Shown: positions 1 to 5,961, numbered from the stretch's first letter. The stretch is DNA of 9,953 bases from Candidatus Andersenbacteria bacterium RIFCSPHIGHO2_02_FULL_45_11 (GCA_001817055.1 MHHP01000037.1:553-10505), one strand, 5' to 3'. Notes: generated by a model not told the origin, from the letters alone. Program-made: numbers and translations.

Positions 1-208
1 CTGGGATGAGCAGGTGTGGTGTCCAAATTTTCTTAACTTCCCCCTTTGGTCTACTAGTGGATCTCCACATATTTTGCCCACACAAAATGCGCCTTCGTCA
101 TGTCAGGCGTGTTTTGGCGTGAATCGAATCCGGAAACATGATTTTTATGTTGGTACAAGTAAAGGGGGCGCATTCTATGGTTACCCCGGGAGTTATCCTG
201 CAGATACT
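1..208. other. Stretch with no supportable gene
   Basis: I see no convincing gene here. An open frame runs from about base 14 on the + strand into the conserved tail that starts at 209, but its first 65 or so residues have an odd, Cys- and Pro-rich composition and no recognisable domain. A frame on the minus strand is equally open and equally unconvincing. The only small structure is GTGGA/TCCAC around 57-68, which is too short to interpret. This is most likely decayed or intergenic DNA upstream of the first tail copy. Confidence 0.5.
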
Positions 209-304
209 GGCTATCAAGAGTGCTTAAGGCAGAGCGTTGATAGCTACGCAGCATCCGGCCCAGGCGGTTTTGCCCCAGGAGAGCCAGAGTTGTATGGGTT
301 GTAA
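209..304 (+). pseudogene. 3' end remnant of an unknown conserved gene (tail copy 1, extended form)
   Basis: This stretch reads as the last 31 codons of a protein, starting GYQECLRQSVDS and ending SGPGGFAPGEPELYGL followed by TAA. The same peptide end, starting GYQECLDQSIDS, occurs at 1959-2054, and most base differences between the two are synonymous, which points to a real coding ancestor. The frame is open upstream to base 14, but that part has no counterpart beside the other copies. I do not recognise the parent protein family. The last 66 nt (239-304) are the core repeated through the island. The copy is followed at once by a promoter and a broken dinD-like start, as copy 3 is followed by an intact one. 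Confidence 0.6.
239..304 (+). repeat. 66-nt island repeat, copy 1
   Basis: Core repeat from GATAGC to the TAA stop. By hand count it matches copy 3 at 57 of 66 positions with no indel. Its outer stem is weakened (GCCAGA instead of GCCGGA; GTTGTAT instead of GCTATAT) while the encoded peptide is kept apart from Phe to Tyr, so protein sequence rather than RNA or DNA folding seems to have been conserved. Confidence 0.85.
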
Positions 305-315
305 GCGAACAAATA

Positions 316-324
316 TGGTACAAT
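316..324 (+). promoter_or_regulatory. Extended -10 promoter of the dinD-like remnant
   Basis: TGGTACAAT (TGn plus TACAAT) lies 6 nt before the ATG at 331, the geometry of a leaderless transcript. The 22 bases from 305 on (GCGAACAAATATGGTACAAT plus TA) are identical to those after tail copy 3 at 3507-3528, where they precede the intact homologous gene. No good -35 box is present; TTGTAA at 299-304 is too close to the -10 (14 nt). Confidence 0.6.
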
Positions 325-330
325 TAAGGC

Positions 331-379
331 ATGAAGAAAGCTCACAACGTCGCGTTATTTGAAGGTAGAAGAATTAGGC
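331..379 (+). pseudogene. 5' fragment of a BRO/DinD-like gene
   Basis: The first 16 codons (MKKAHNVALFEGRRIR) match the start of the intact gene at 3536 (MERTSIALFEGKRIR), one codon shorter. Similarity stops abruptly at about 379, inside what should be the BRO-N domain. The frame then runs on as unrelated sequence to a TAG at 451-453, overlapping the start of the next gene in another frame. This is a broken duplicate left when the downstream AlbA_2 gene unit arrived or when the rest of the gene was deleted. It is a relic with an apparently intact promoter, so a 40-residue peptide could still be made. Confidence 0.75.
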
Positions 380-386
380 CTATACT
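359..386 (+). promoter_or_regulatory. Possible hybrid promoter for the AlbA_2 gene
   Basis: TTGAAG (359-364) and TATACT (381-386) are separated by 16 nt, a plausible -35/-10 pair. The -35 lies in the dinD-like remnant and the -10 lies just beyond its breakpoint, so the promoter would have been created by the junction. The predicted transcript would have a leader of about 27 nt before the ATG at 420, with AGGAG at 399-403, which is rather far from the start. This is a position-based inference only. Confidence 0.35.
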
Positions 387-419
387 CAGCGTGCGTCTAG
401 GAGATGTTACTATAAGATT

Positions 420-1895
420 ATGGAAGATAAAGAAATCATACAAATATTTCTAGACACTCAAGAGTGGCAAACTTTTGAATGTAAAAGGGCTGCTATTAAA
501 CCGGCAGACCTCTTGGAAACTGTAGTTGGCTTTGCTAATGCTGATGGTGGTTTTATAGTAGTTGGTTTGGAAGATCCCGCCAAAGCTCAAGGAGAAAAAC
601 GACTTCTTGGAATCAGTGAAAATGCTGATAATGTTTCCGATTTTTTGAAACTGATTGATAAAGAAATTGATCCACCACTTATAGTATGGGGCAAATTCGA
701 ACTCGACATAACTAACGCTCAAGGGTACCCAGATAAGCTTCTCGTGCTCAGTATTAAGAAGAGCAATGATGTCCACTCCCTTAAACGAGGTGATACTTTT
801 ATTAGGAAAGGAAGACAGAATGTCAAAATTGGTTCAACTGAAATTATGCGTCTTAAATATGAAAAAGGTGCGATTCAATTCGAGAGTGAAAAGTCCAAGG
901 TTAATTCTTTAGAAGTCTTGGATCGAGAGCTTCTAGCCCAGTATAAAAAAGACACAGCCAGCACCGGTCTAGATGATTGGCAATTTTTGAAGGATAACGG
1001 CTTGGCGATAGATACTGACGGCAAATATGAACTGACAAAAGCAGGTGTGCTATTGTTTGGCAATAATCCATCAGTCGCACTAACCAGCAAGTGTGGAATA
1101 AAGATTTCTCATTACTATGGCACGAAGCCGACATATACTGGCAAGCCCAATTTTGTTACCAGACCATTCACTATTGAGGGGCCTCTGATGATGCAGATTG
1201 AGCGAGCTATAGAATATTTTCGTGGGATCGTAAGAAGTTCGCCTCCAAAATTAAGCGGAGCTTCGTTTCGTCCAACGTTTCTGATACCGGAATGGGCATT
1301 CCAGGAAGCAATAACAAACGCAGTAATACACAGGAATTACTTTGTGCAGGATGATATTCAAGTGAGATTCTTCGATGATCGCGTCGAGGTTGAAAGTCCT
1401 GGAACTTACCCCGGTCATATCACTGTCGAAAACATCAGAGAGGAACGCTTTGCTCGCAATCCTTTAGTATTGCGCACGCTAAATCGTTTCCAGGCTGCAC
1501 CCAATCTCGATATTGGCGAGGGGGTGGATCGTATGTTTGAGGTGATGAAGGAGCAAAATTTGTACGAGCCATTATTTTCTCCTCCCAAGTTACGACCGAA
1601 TACGGTTTTGTTGTTACTTTTTAACATTCATAAAATTGAGTACTGGGATACAGTCAGTAAATATCTCGACGAAAATTATCGCATTATCAATGGGAAGGCG
1701 CGTGAGATAACTGGTCTAGACGATGTTCTGAAAATGTCACGGTTATTACGAGGATGGGTAGAGAGAGGGTTGTTGGAAAAAGTTGGCAAGGCTAAAAAAG
1801 ACAGCTATTACCGAAAGCCGGGCCAAGAAGTCCCCCAAGGCTTATTTTCAAGGGCGGTTGATAATAAAATAGATAATGGCACTTTCTCCCCTTAA
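420..1895 (+). CDS. Schlafen/AlbA_2 DNA-binding domain protein with GHKL ATPase domain (RecG-like regulator)
   Basis: This 491-residue protein has the usual plan of AlbA_2 (Schlafen_AAA_4) plus HATPase_c_4 proteins, often annotated as 'transcriptional regulator' or 'RecG-related'. The N-terminal AlbA_2 domain (about 14-140) shows FECKRA (19-24) and the typical GFANADGGFIVVGLED (37-52). The GHKL-type ATPase region carries the N-box EAITNAVIHRNY (296-307), DRVEVESPG and GEGVDRM (366-372). The C-terminus (about 400-480) looks like a winged helix with SRLLRGWVERGLLEKVG. Family members are thought to bind nucleic acid and ATP, and are common in defence islands; the exact role is not known. The gene overlaps the relic dinD frame. 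No close Shine-Dalgarno site precedes the ATG (AGGAG is 16 nt upstream). No in-frame stop occurs between its TAA and the end of tail copy 2. Confidence 0.85.
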   Translation: MEDKEIIQIFLDTQEWQTFECKRAAIKPADLLETVVGFANADGGFIVVGLEDPAKAQGEKRLLGISENADNVSDFLKLIDKEIDPPLIVWGKFELDITNAQGYPDKLLVLSIKKSNDVHSLKRGDTFIRKGRQNVKIGSTEIMRLKYEKGAIQFESEKSKVNSLEVLDRELLAQYKKDTASTGLDDWQFLKDNGLAIDTDGKYELTKAGVLLFGNNPSVALTSKCGIKISHYYGTKPTYTGKPNFVTRPFTIEGPLMMQIERAIEYFRGIVRSSPPKLSGASFRPTFLIPEWAFQEAITNAVIHRNYFVQDDIQVRFFDDRVEVESPGTYPGHITVENIREERFARNPLVLRTLNRFQAAPNLDIGEGVDRMFEVMKEQNLYEPLFSPPKLRPNTVLLLLFNIHKIEYWDTVSKYLDENYRIINGKAREITGLDDVLKMSRLLRGWVERGLLEKVGKAKKDSYYRKPGQEVPQGLFSRAVDNKIDNGTFSP

Positions 1896-1958
1896 ATACC
1901 ACACTTTTCGAGTTTTTTATTTTCAATGACTGTTCGGACTCTTCTTTTTCGGGCGAAG

Positions 1959-2054
1959 GGGTACCAAGAATGTTTGGATCAAAGCATAGATAGTTTCGCC
2001 ACATCTGGCCCGGGTGGATTTGCGCCTGGTGAGCCGGAGCTATATGGGTTGTAA
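1959..2054 (+). pseudogene. 3' end remnant of the unknown tail gene (tail copy 2, extended form)
   Basis: Reads GYQECLDQSIDS then ATSGPGGFAPGEPELYGL and TAA, the same 31-codon end as at 209-304. The region before it (1896-1958) is not similar to that before copy 1, so the shared homology starts close to base 1959. The frame is open back to the AlbA_2 stop at 1893-1895 and contains an ATG at 1926, so a 42-residue peptide is formally possible. I see no promoter or ribosome-binding site for it and treat it as a fragment. Confidence 0.6.
1989..2054 (+). repeat. 66-nt island repeat, copy 2
   Basis: Exactly 66 nt from GATAGT to TAA. By hand count it matches copy 3 at 59 of 66 positions, with no indel. 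Six of the seven differences lie inside the tail codons, and only one of those changes an amino acid (Ala to Thr). It separates the AlbA_2 gene from the AbiE module. Confidence 0.85.
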
Positions 2055-2092
2055 CTAAAGGACAGAAATATTCTCATGTTTAGTTATCGCTA

Positions 2093-2121
2093 TTGTACGA
2101 GCTACTTTTTTATGATACAAT
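2093..2121 (+). promoter_or_regulatory. Promoter of the abiEi-abiEii operon
   Basis: TTGTAC (2093-2098) and TACAAT (2116-2121) are spaced by 17 nt, and a TG at 2113-2114 makes the -10 an extended one. Transcription would start near 2128, giving a leader of about 34 nt. The -10 overlaps the left arm of a 13-bp inverted repeat. Confidence 0.6.
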
Positions 2122-2149
2122 GGAGGTAAGAATAAATCTTACTCCCATT
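2119..2149. promoter_or_regulatory. Inverted repeat over the abiE promoter, probable operator
   Basis: Arms 2119-2131 (AATGGAGGTAAGA) and 2137-2149 are complementary at 11 of 13 positions around a 5-nt centre (2132-2136). The repeat starts inside the -10 box and covers the predicted start site. AbiEi antitoxins studied elsewhere repress their own operon by binding inverted repeats in the promoter, so this is the natural candidate operator. It could also fold as a 5' leader hairpin. Confidence 0.55.
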
Positions 2150-2161
2150 AGATGATTTAGT

Positions 2162-2734
2162 ATGGAAAACGCCATTGCTACCTTGTATCAGTCTCAAAAG
2201 ACTATCTTCACAATTAAGGATTTGGCTTTATTGTGGGCAGAAAAAGATAATAATAATCTGAAGTCGAAAATTGCCTACTATGTTAAGAAGGGATCCTTGA
2301 TTCGGCTTACCAGGGGAGTATTTGCCCGTGATAAAGACTATAACCTTAAAGAACTTGCAACGAGTATATATACGCCTTCATATATCAGTTTTGAAACCGT
2401 GCTGCGGGAATCAGCTGTTATTTTCCAGCATTATGATACGGTATTTGTTGCGAGCAAATGGCCAAAAACGGTAGAGATAGATACTCACAGTATTCAGTTC
2501 AGAAAACTGAAAGATGAACTATTATTTAATCCGAAAGGGATTGTGAATAAGGGAACGTATAGTATTGCGACTGTGGAGCGTGCGTTTTTGGACATGCTCT
2601 ATATTTCTAAAGAATACCATTTTGATAATTTGAGGCCGATTGATTGGGAGAAGTGCTTTGACTTGGTTGATATATATGACAATAAAAAATTGGTAGAACG
2701 GCTTACTTCATATCGCAATGCCTATGCTGAATAG
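2162..2734 (+). CDS. AbiEi-family antitoxin (type IV toxin-antitoxin)
   Basis: This 190-residue protein has the layout of AbiEi antitoxins. An N-terminal winged-helix domain (about 1-60) includes KSKIAYYVKKGSLIRLTRGVFA, where the 'GxLxRLxRGxF' wing is typical of the family. The C-terminal antitoxin domain contains YISFETVLRESAVI and YSIATVERAFLDML. In known systems AbiEi represses its own promoter and counteracts the nucleotidyltransferase toxin AbiEii without a stable complex. The ATG has no Shine-Dalgarno site at normal spacing; GGAGG at 2122-2126 is about 35 nt away and is part of the inverted repeat. The end of the gene overlaps the toxin start by 11 nt, indicating translational coupling. 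Confidence 0.85.
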   Translation: MENAIATLYQSQKTIFTIKDLALLWAEKDNNNLKSKIAYYVKKGSLIRLTRGVFARDKDYNLKELATSIYTPSYISFETVLRESAVIFQHYDTVFVASKWPKTVEIDTHSIQFRKLKDELLFNPKGIVNKGTYSIATVERAFLDMLYISKEYHFDNLRPIDWEKCFDLVDIYDNKKLVERLTSYRNAYAE

Positions 2735-3434
2735 AGAAAAACATCAGTTGATTATGGGAAAAATTCTTCGGGATATCTATTCTGATGCTTCTATTGCTTC
2801 GTTATTGGGGTTTAAGGGCGGAACATGTATGTATTTTTTCTACGGACTGCCTCGGCTTTCAGTTGATCTTGATTTTGACTTGCTGGATGTGACAGAGGAA
2901 CAGAAGGCGCTGGTCTTTAATCGCATACAGAATATTCTGGCCAAGTACGGAACGGTGAAAGATAGTACGATTAAACGATACACAGTGTTCGCGCTCCTTT
3001 CTTATGGGGAAGCTGACTATAATGTTAAAGTTGAGATTAATACTCGTGAACTGCTCCCTGCTATGAAGGATCAATACGAGTTACGGGAATATCTTGGTAT
3101 TTCAATGCTGACTGCCAAGAAGGAGTATCTTTTTGCTGGGAAGCTATCTGCCCTTGGAGGGCGCAAGGAGACAGCGATGCGTGATATTTATGACATATAC
3201 TACTTTACCTCGCATGATTGGGCATATGAACCCGAGACGGTTCATGCATTAGTTGGAAAGCCTCTGAAAGCATACTTGCTTGACTGTATTGCAATAATCG
3301 AAAGTGTCCCCGATAACAGAATTTTAGACGGCCTTGGTGAGCTGCTGGATGCCAAGCAGAAAGCTTGGGTAAAAGCGCATTTGAAAGCAGATACGATATT
3401 TAATCTGAAAAACTATTTGTCTGTTTTGGAGTAA
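2724..3434 (+). CDS. AbiEii-family nucleotidyltransferase toxin
   Basis: This protein of about 236 residues belongs to the AbiEii/AbiGii nucleotidyltransferase family (PF08843). The start MLNREKHQLIMGKILRDIY is characteristic. The catalytic region reads GFKGGTCMYFFYGLPRLSVD followed by LDFDLL, giving the GGT...S.DLDF signature of the DNA polymerase beta-like fold. Further on come the conserved AGKLSALGGR and RDIYDIYYF. In studied members the toxin adds nucleotides to tRNA acceptor ends and stops translation. I chose ATG 2724 over ATG 2718 because it gives the MLNRE start shared with the toxin at 6407; 2718 is in frame and possible. Tail copy 3 begins 7 nt after the stop and is in the same frame. 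Confidence 0.87.
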   Translation: MLNREKHQLIMGKILRDIYSDASIASLLGFKGGTCMYFFYGLPRLSVDLDFDLLDVTEEQKALVFNRIQNILAKYGTVKDSTIKRYTVFALLSYGEADYNVKVEINTRELLPAMKDQYELREYLGISMLTAKKEYLFAGKLSALGGRKETAMRDIYDIYYFTSHDWAYEPETVHALVGKPLKAYLLDCIAIIESVPDNRILDGLGELLDAKQKAWVKAHLKADTIFNLKNYLSVLE

Positions 3435-3440
3435 GGTTGT

Positions 3441-3506
3441 AATAGCTTCGCCGCATCCGGCCCAGGCGGATTTGCGCCAGGTGAGCCGGAGCTATATGGG
3501 TTGTAA
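3441..3506 (+). repeat. 66-nt island repeat, copy 3
   Basis: Best-preserved copy by structure. It encodes SFAASGPGGFAPGEPELYGL then TAA and is about 59% GC, clearly richer than its surroundings. It can fold as a nested hairpin: ATAGC 3442-3446 with GCTAT 3491-3495, TCCGGC 3456-3461 with GCCGGA 3485-3490, and GGCG 3465-3468 with CGCC 3475-3478. It is in frame with AbiEii beyond that gene's TAA. Its final TTGTAA lies just before the dinD-like promoter. Confidence 0.88.
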
Positions 3507-3517
3507 GCGAACAAATA

Positions 3518-3526
3518 TGGTACAAT
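3518..3526 (+). promoter_or_regulatory. Extended -10 promoter of the BRO/DinD-like gene
   Basis: TGGTACAAT lies 9 nt before the ATG at 3536, so the transcript would have a leader of only 2-3 nt. There is no Shine-Dalgarno site, in keeping with near-leaderless translation. TTGTA (3501-3505) and TACAA (3521-3525) form a small inverted repeat flanking the core promoter. Identical to the promoter of the remnant at 331. Confidence 0.65.
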
Positions 3527-3535
3527 TAGCCCATT

Positions 3536-4378
3536 ATGGAACGTACAAGCATTGCGTTATTTGAAGGTAAGAGAATTAGGCGGGAGTATGATGAGGAAAC
3601 CGAAACATGGTGGTTCTCTGTTGTGGACGTTATCGCTGCTCTTATAGACCAGCCAGATTTTCAGGCTGCAAGGAATTACTGGAAGGTTCTTAAAAATCGC
3701 TTGGGTAAGGAAGGAAGTGAAGTGGTTACAAAATGTAACCAGTTGAAAATGGTGGCCGAAGACGGGAAAATGCGCTTTACGGACGTTGCCGACCCGGAAA
3801 CATTGTTGCGCCTTATTCAATCTGTGCCAAGCCCTAAAGCGGAACCTATTAAGCTTTGGCTTGCGAAAGTAGGATACGAGCGCATGCAAGAAATGGCAGA
3901 CCCGGCAAGATCTTTGGATAGGGCGCGAGAAACGTGGCAGAAGCATGGGCGAAGCGAAAAATGGATTCAGCAGCGAATGATGGGGCAAGAAACCCGCAAC
4001 AAGCTTACTGACTATTGGAAAGATCATGATATTAAGGATGGACAAGAATTCGCCATTCTTACAAATATTATCCATTCCGAGTGGGCTGGTATTAGTGTGC
4101 AAGATCATAAGAAAATAAAGGGTCTGAAAACTCAGAATTTGCGTGACCACATGAGTGAGGCTGAGCTTATTTTTACTGCCCTTGCAGAAATGTCGACCCG
4201 GCAAATTGCAGAGGCTGAAAAAGCACAGGGGATGATAGAGAACAAGGTTGCGAGCAAGAAGGGTGGCGGTATTGCCAAGAAGGCAAAATTGGAATTAGAG
4301 GCTAGGACTGGTAAAAAGATTATTACGAAAGACAATTATCTTTCTGCAAAAACCCCCAGAAAGCAATTGCGCCCATAG
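3536..4378 (+). CDS. BRO-N domain / DinD-like protein
   Basis: This 280-residue protein belongs to the phage antirepressor-like BRO-N family related to damage-inducible protein D. The N-terminal BRO-N domain (about 1-110) includes IALFEGKRIRREYDEETETW, FSVVDVIAALI, RNYWKVLKNRL and the LLRLIQSVPSPKAEPIKLWL segment. The C-terminal DinD-type part carries AILTNIIHSEWAGISVQDHK, KGLKTQNLRDHMSEAELIFT, QGMIENKVASKKGG and a TGKKIITKDNYL ending. Length and termini look complete. DinD homologues have been linked to the SOS response and RecA inhibition, and BRO-N proteins to phage and defence regions, but the role here is unknown. The TAG stop overlaps the first bases of tail copy 4. A broken paralogue start lies at 331-379 behind another tail copy. 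Confidence 0.85.
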   Translation: MERTSIALFEGKRIRREYDEETETWWFSVVDVIAALIDQPDFQAARNYWKVLKNRLGKEGSEVVTKCNQLKMVAEDGKMRFTDVADPETLLRLIQSVPSPKAEPIKLWLAKVGYERMQEMADPARSLDRARETWQKHGRSEKWIQQRMMGQETRNKLTDYWKDHDIKDGQEFAILTNIIHSEWAGISVQDHKKIKGLKTQNLRDHMSEAELIFTALAEMSTRQIAEAEKAQGMIENKVASKKGGGIAKKAKLELEARTGKKIITKDNYLSAKTPRKQLRP

Positions 4379-4439
4379 CTTTGCCGTATCGGGCCCGGGT
4401 GGATTTGCGCCAGGTGAGCCGGAGTTGTATGGGTTGTAA
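4374..4439 (+). repeat. 66-nt island repeat, copy 4
   Basis: Exactly 66 nt, encoding SFAVSGPGGFAPGEPELYGL then TAA. By hand count it matches copy 3 at 58 of 66 positions. It overlaps the TAG stop of the upstream gene (4376-4378), with the tail frame at +1 to that gene. The outer stem of the hairpin is weakened (TCGGGC instead of TCCGGC), while the peptide changes only Ala to Val. Confidence 0.88.
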
Positions 4440-4466
4440 ACCCAAAGTTGTGCAAGGCTAAATTCG

Positions 4467-4478
4467 CCTTTATAAAGG
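4467..4478. repeat. 12-bp perfect palindrome
   Basis: CCTTTATAAAGG is a perfect palindrome about 39 bp (centre to centre) upstream of the 26-bp palindrome in the next promoter. It also takes part in a small AAGGC/GCCTT hairpin (4455-4471). No T-run follows, so I do not call it a terminator. It might be an auxiliary binding site, but this is speculative. Confidence 0.35.
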
Positions 4479-4492
4479 TTCAATATTACCAC

Positions 4493-4521
4493 TTGATTAT
4501 TAGTATACTCTAGAGTATACT
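4493..4521 (+). promoter_or_regulatory. Promoter of the ATPase-DUF234 gene
   Basis: TTGATT (4493-4498) and TATACT (4516-4521) are spaced by exactly 17 nt. Transcription would begin near 4528, leaving a leader of about 9 nt with no ribosome-binding site. The spacer and the -10 are filled by a perfect palindrome. Confidence 0.65.
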
Positions 4522-4524
4522 AAT
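4499..4524. promoter_or_regulatory. 26-bp perfect palindrome between -35 and -10, probable operator
   Basis: The 26 bases are exactly self-complementary around TCTAGA (4509-4514). The right half reads AGAGTATACTAAT (4512-4524). The site fills the gap between -35 and -10 and covers the -10, so a bound dimeric protein should block RNA polymerase. The protein encoded next has a winged-helix middle region, which makes autoregulation a reasonable guess. No other regulator gene is adjacent. Confidence 0.65.
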
Positions 4525-4536
4525 CGTAAGAATACT

Positions 4537-5925
4537 ATGAAGTTTATAAACCGAGAGAAAGAATTACTGGCGCTTAATGAGAAGTGGGATACCGGCCTCT
4601 CTCAGCTTTTTATTATTTATGGTAAGCGGCGCGTTGGTAAAACGGAATTGGTAAAGCAGTTTATTGCCGATAAGCCAGGCATCTATTTTTTGGCGGACAA
4701 ACGAAATCACACGGATCAATTGAAGGAATTGGGTAGGGTTGTTGGGAATCACTTTGATGACACTATTCTTGCTACAAGAGGATTTACCGATTGGCTTGAA
4801 TTTTTTCAGTACGTTTCAAAAAAGACGGAAGATCCTCTCGTGATTGCGATTGATGAATACCCGTATCTTTTTGAAACAGATTCGGCGACAAGCTCCCTAT
4901 TTCAAAAAGGTTGGGATGAATATCTGAAAAACAGTAAGGTGTTTCTTATTCTGCTCGGCTCTAGCATTGCAATGATGGAGTCGGAAACATTGCAGCGCGA
5001 AGCGCCGTTGTTTGGTCGGCGAACAGGGCAAATACTGGTTCATCTAATGACATTCAAAAATAGTTGGAAATTTTTCCCCGAAAAAAAGTTTGATGAGTTT
5101 ATGGGTATCTACTCGATTACTGATGGGATGCCCTCATATCTGCTTGCTATTGATGGGAAAAAATCAGTACAAGAGAATATTACAACTAAAATATTTCCCT
5201 CAACCGAATTTCTGCATAACGAGGTAGAATTTATGCTTAAAGAGGAGCTTCGCGAGCCTAAGAACTACATGGCGATTTTGAAAGCAATTTCTTGGGGTAA
5301 GCGAAAATTTGGAGAGATTGTGAACGATACAGGGCTGCCTAAAAACGTTATTACAAAGTATTTGTCTACATTGGAACGACTGCGCCTTATTGAGAAAGAA
5401 GTGCCTGTCACAGAAAACAATATACAGAAATCCAGAAAGGGTTTGTATAGGATATCGGATAACTTTTTCCGTTTTTGGTTCCAGTACGTTTTTCCGTTCA
5501 AAAGCGATCTTGAGGTTGGAAGGCATGAACATGCTGTAGCTCAATTTGATGCACAATTTACTATGTTAGAGTCAATTGTATACGAACATGTTTGCCAGGA
5601 ACTCATTTTTGACTTTGAAGAGCAATTGTTTCCGATTGAGCGGATTGGTAAATGGTGGGCGCCTGAGAAAGAAATCGATATTGTTGGAATTAGCGAACGA
5701 GAGCAAAAAATTGTGTTTGGTGAATGCAAGTGGGCTTCTCGGCCGGTTGGGACTGACATTTATAAAAGTCTTAAAGACAAGGCTGCGTTTGTCCGATGGG
5801 GAACGGAGACTAGAAAAGAATACTTTATACTTTTTAGTAAAAGCGGATTTACTCCGGATATGAAAAAACTGGCAAAGGAAGACGGTAATGTCCTATTGGT
5901 TGAGAAGAATATATCGATTGTATAA
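4537..5925 (+). CDS. Arch_ATPase (AAA) - winged helix - DUF234 nuclease-like protein
   Basis: This 462-residue protein has the architecture of archaeal-type ATPases (PF01637) with a C-terminal DUF234 domain (PF03008). Walker A is GKRRVGKT (29-36). Walker B is VIAIDEYPYL, with D106 and E107. A sensor-like segment VFLILLGSSIAMM follows. A winged-helix region (about 235-300) contains FGEIVNDTGLPKNVITKYLS and TLERLRLIEKEVP. The C-terminal part shows D381 in EIDIVG and E396-x-K398 in FGECKW, the arrangement of a PD-(D/E)XK nuclease core. Such proteins are abundant in archaea and CPR; their function is not settled, though an ATP-driven nuclease in defence or mobile DNA is plausible. Motifs are intact and the length is normal. 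Decayed tail copy 5 starts right after the stop. Confidence 0.85.
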   Translation: MKFINREKELLALNEKWDTGLSQLFIIYGKRRVGKTELVKQFIADKPGIYFLADKRNHTDQLKELGRVVGNHFDDTILATRGFTDWLEFFQYVSKKTEDPLVIAIDEYPYLFETDSATSSLFQKGWDEYLKNSKVFLILLGSSIAMMESETLQREAPLFGRRTGQILVHLMTFKNSWKFFPEKKFDEFMGIYSITDGMPSYLLAIDGKKSVQENITTKIFPSTEFLHNEVEFMLKEELREPKNYMAILKAISWGKRKFGEIVNDTGLPKNVITKYLSTLERLRLIEKEVPVTENNIQKSRKGLYRISDNFFRFWFQYVFPFKSDLEVGRHEHAVAQFDAQFTMLESIVYEHVCQELIFDFEEQLFPIERIGKWWAPEKEIDIVGISEREQKIVFGECKWASRPVGTDIYKSLKDKAAFVRWGTETRKEYFILFSKSGFTPDMKKLAKEDGNVLLVEKNISIV

Positions 5926-5961
5926 ATCATCAGGCCCCGGTGGCTTTGCGCCTAGCTATAT
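5926..5961 (+). repeat. Decayed island repeat, copy 5
   Basis: TCATCAGGCCCCGGTGGCTT followed by TGCGCCT encodes SSGPGGFAP of the tail. A clean 10-base deletion (the GGTGAGCCGG of other copies) then joins to AGCTATAT. The first part of the core and the final GGGTTGTAA are missing. It begins at once after the ATPase stop at 5923-5925, with the tail frame at +1 to that gene. Confidence 0.75.

Noticed and set aside
100..150. tRNA-like T-loop (GAATCGAATCC)
   Set aside because: The bases beside the loop do not pair as a T stem, and no acceptor or anticodon arm can be built in either strand.
14..208. Upstream part of the 96-codon + strand frame ending in tail copy 1, as a real gene
   Set aside because: Its composition is unlike a normal protein, it has no domain, and copy 2 shows no matching sequence before its own base 1959. 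Only the last 31 codons are supported.
54..323. Open frame of 89 codons on the minus strand opposite the first tail copy
   Set aside because: It crosses the tail, which is clearly coding on the + strand, has no recognisable domain and no ribosome-binding site or promoter that I can see.
4455..4480. Intrinsic terminator after tail copy 4
   Set aside because: The AAGGC/GCCTT stem is short and no run of T follows it.
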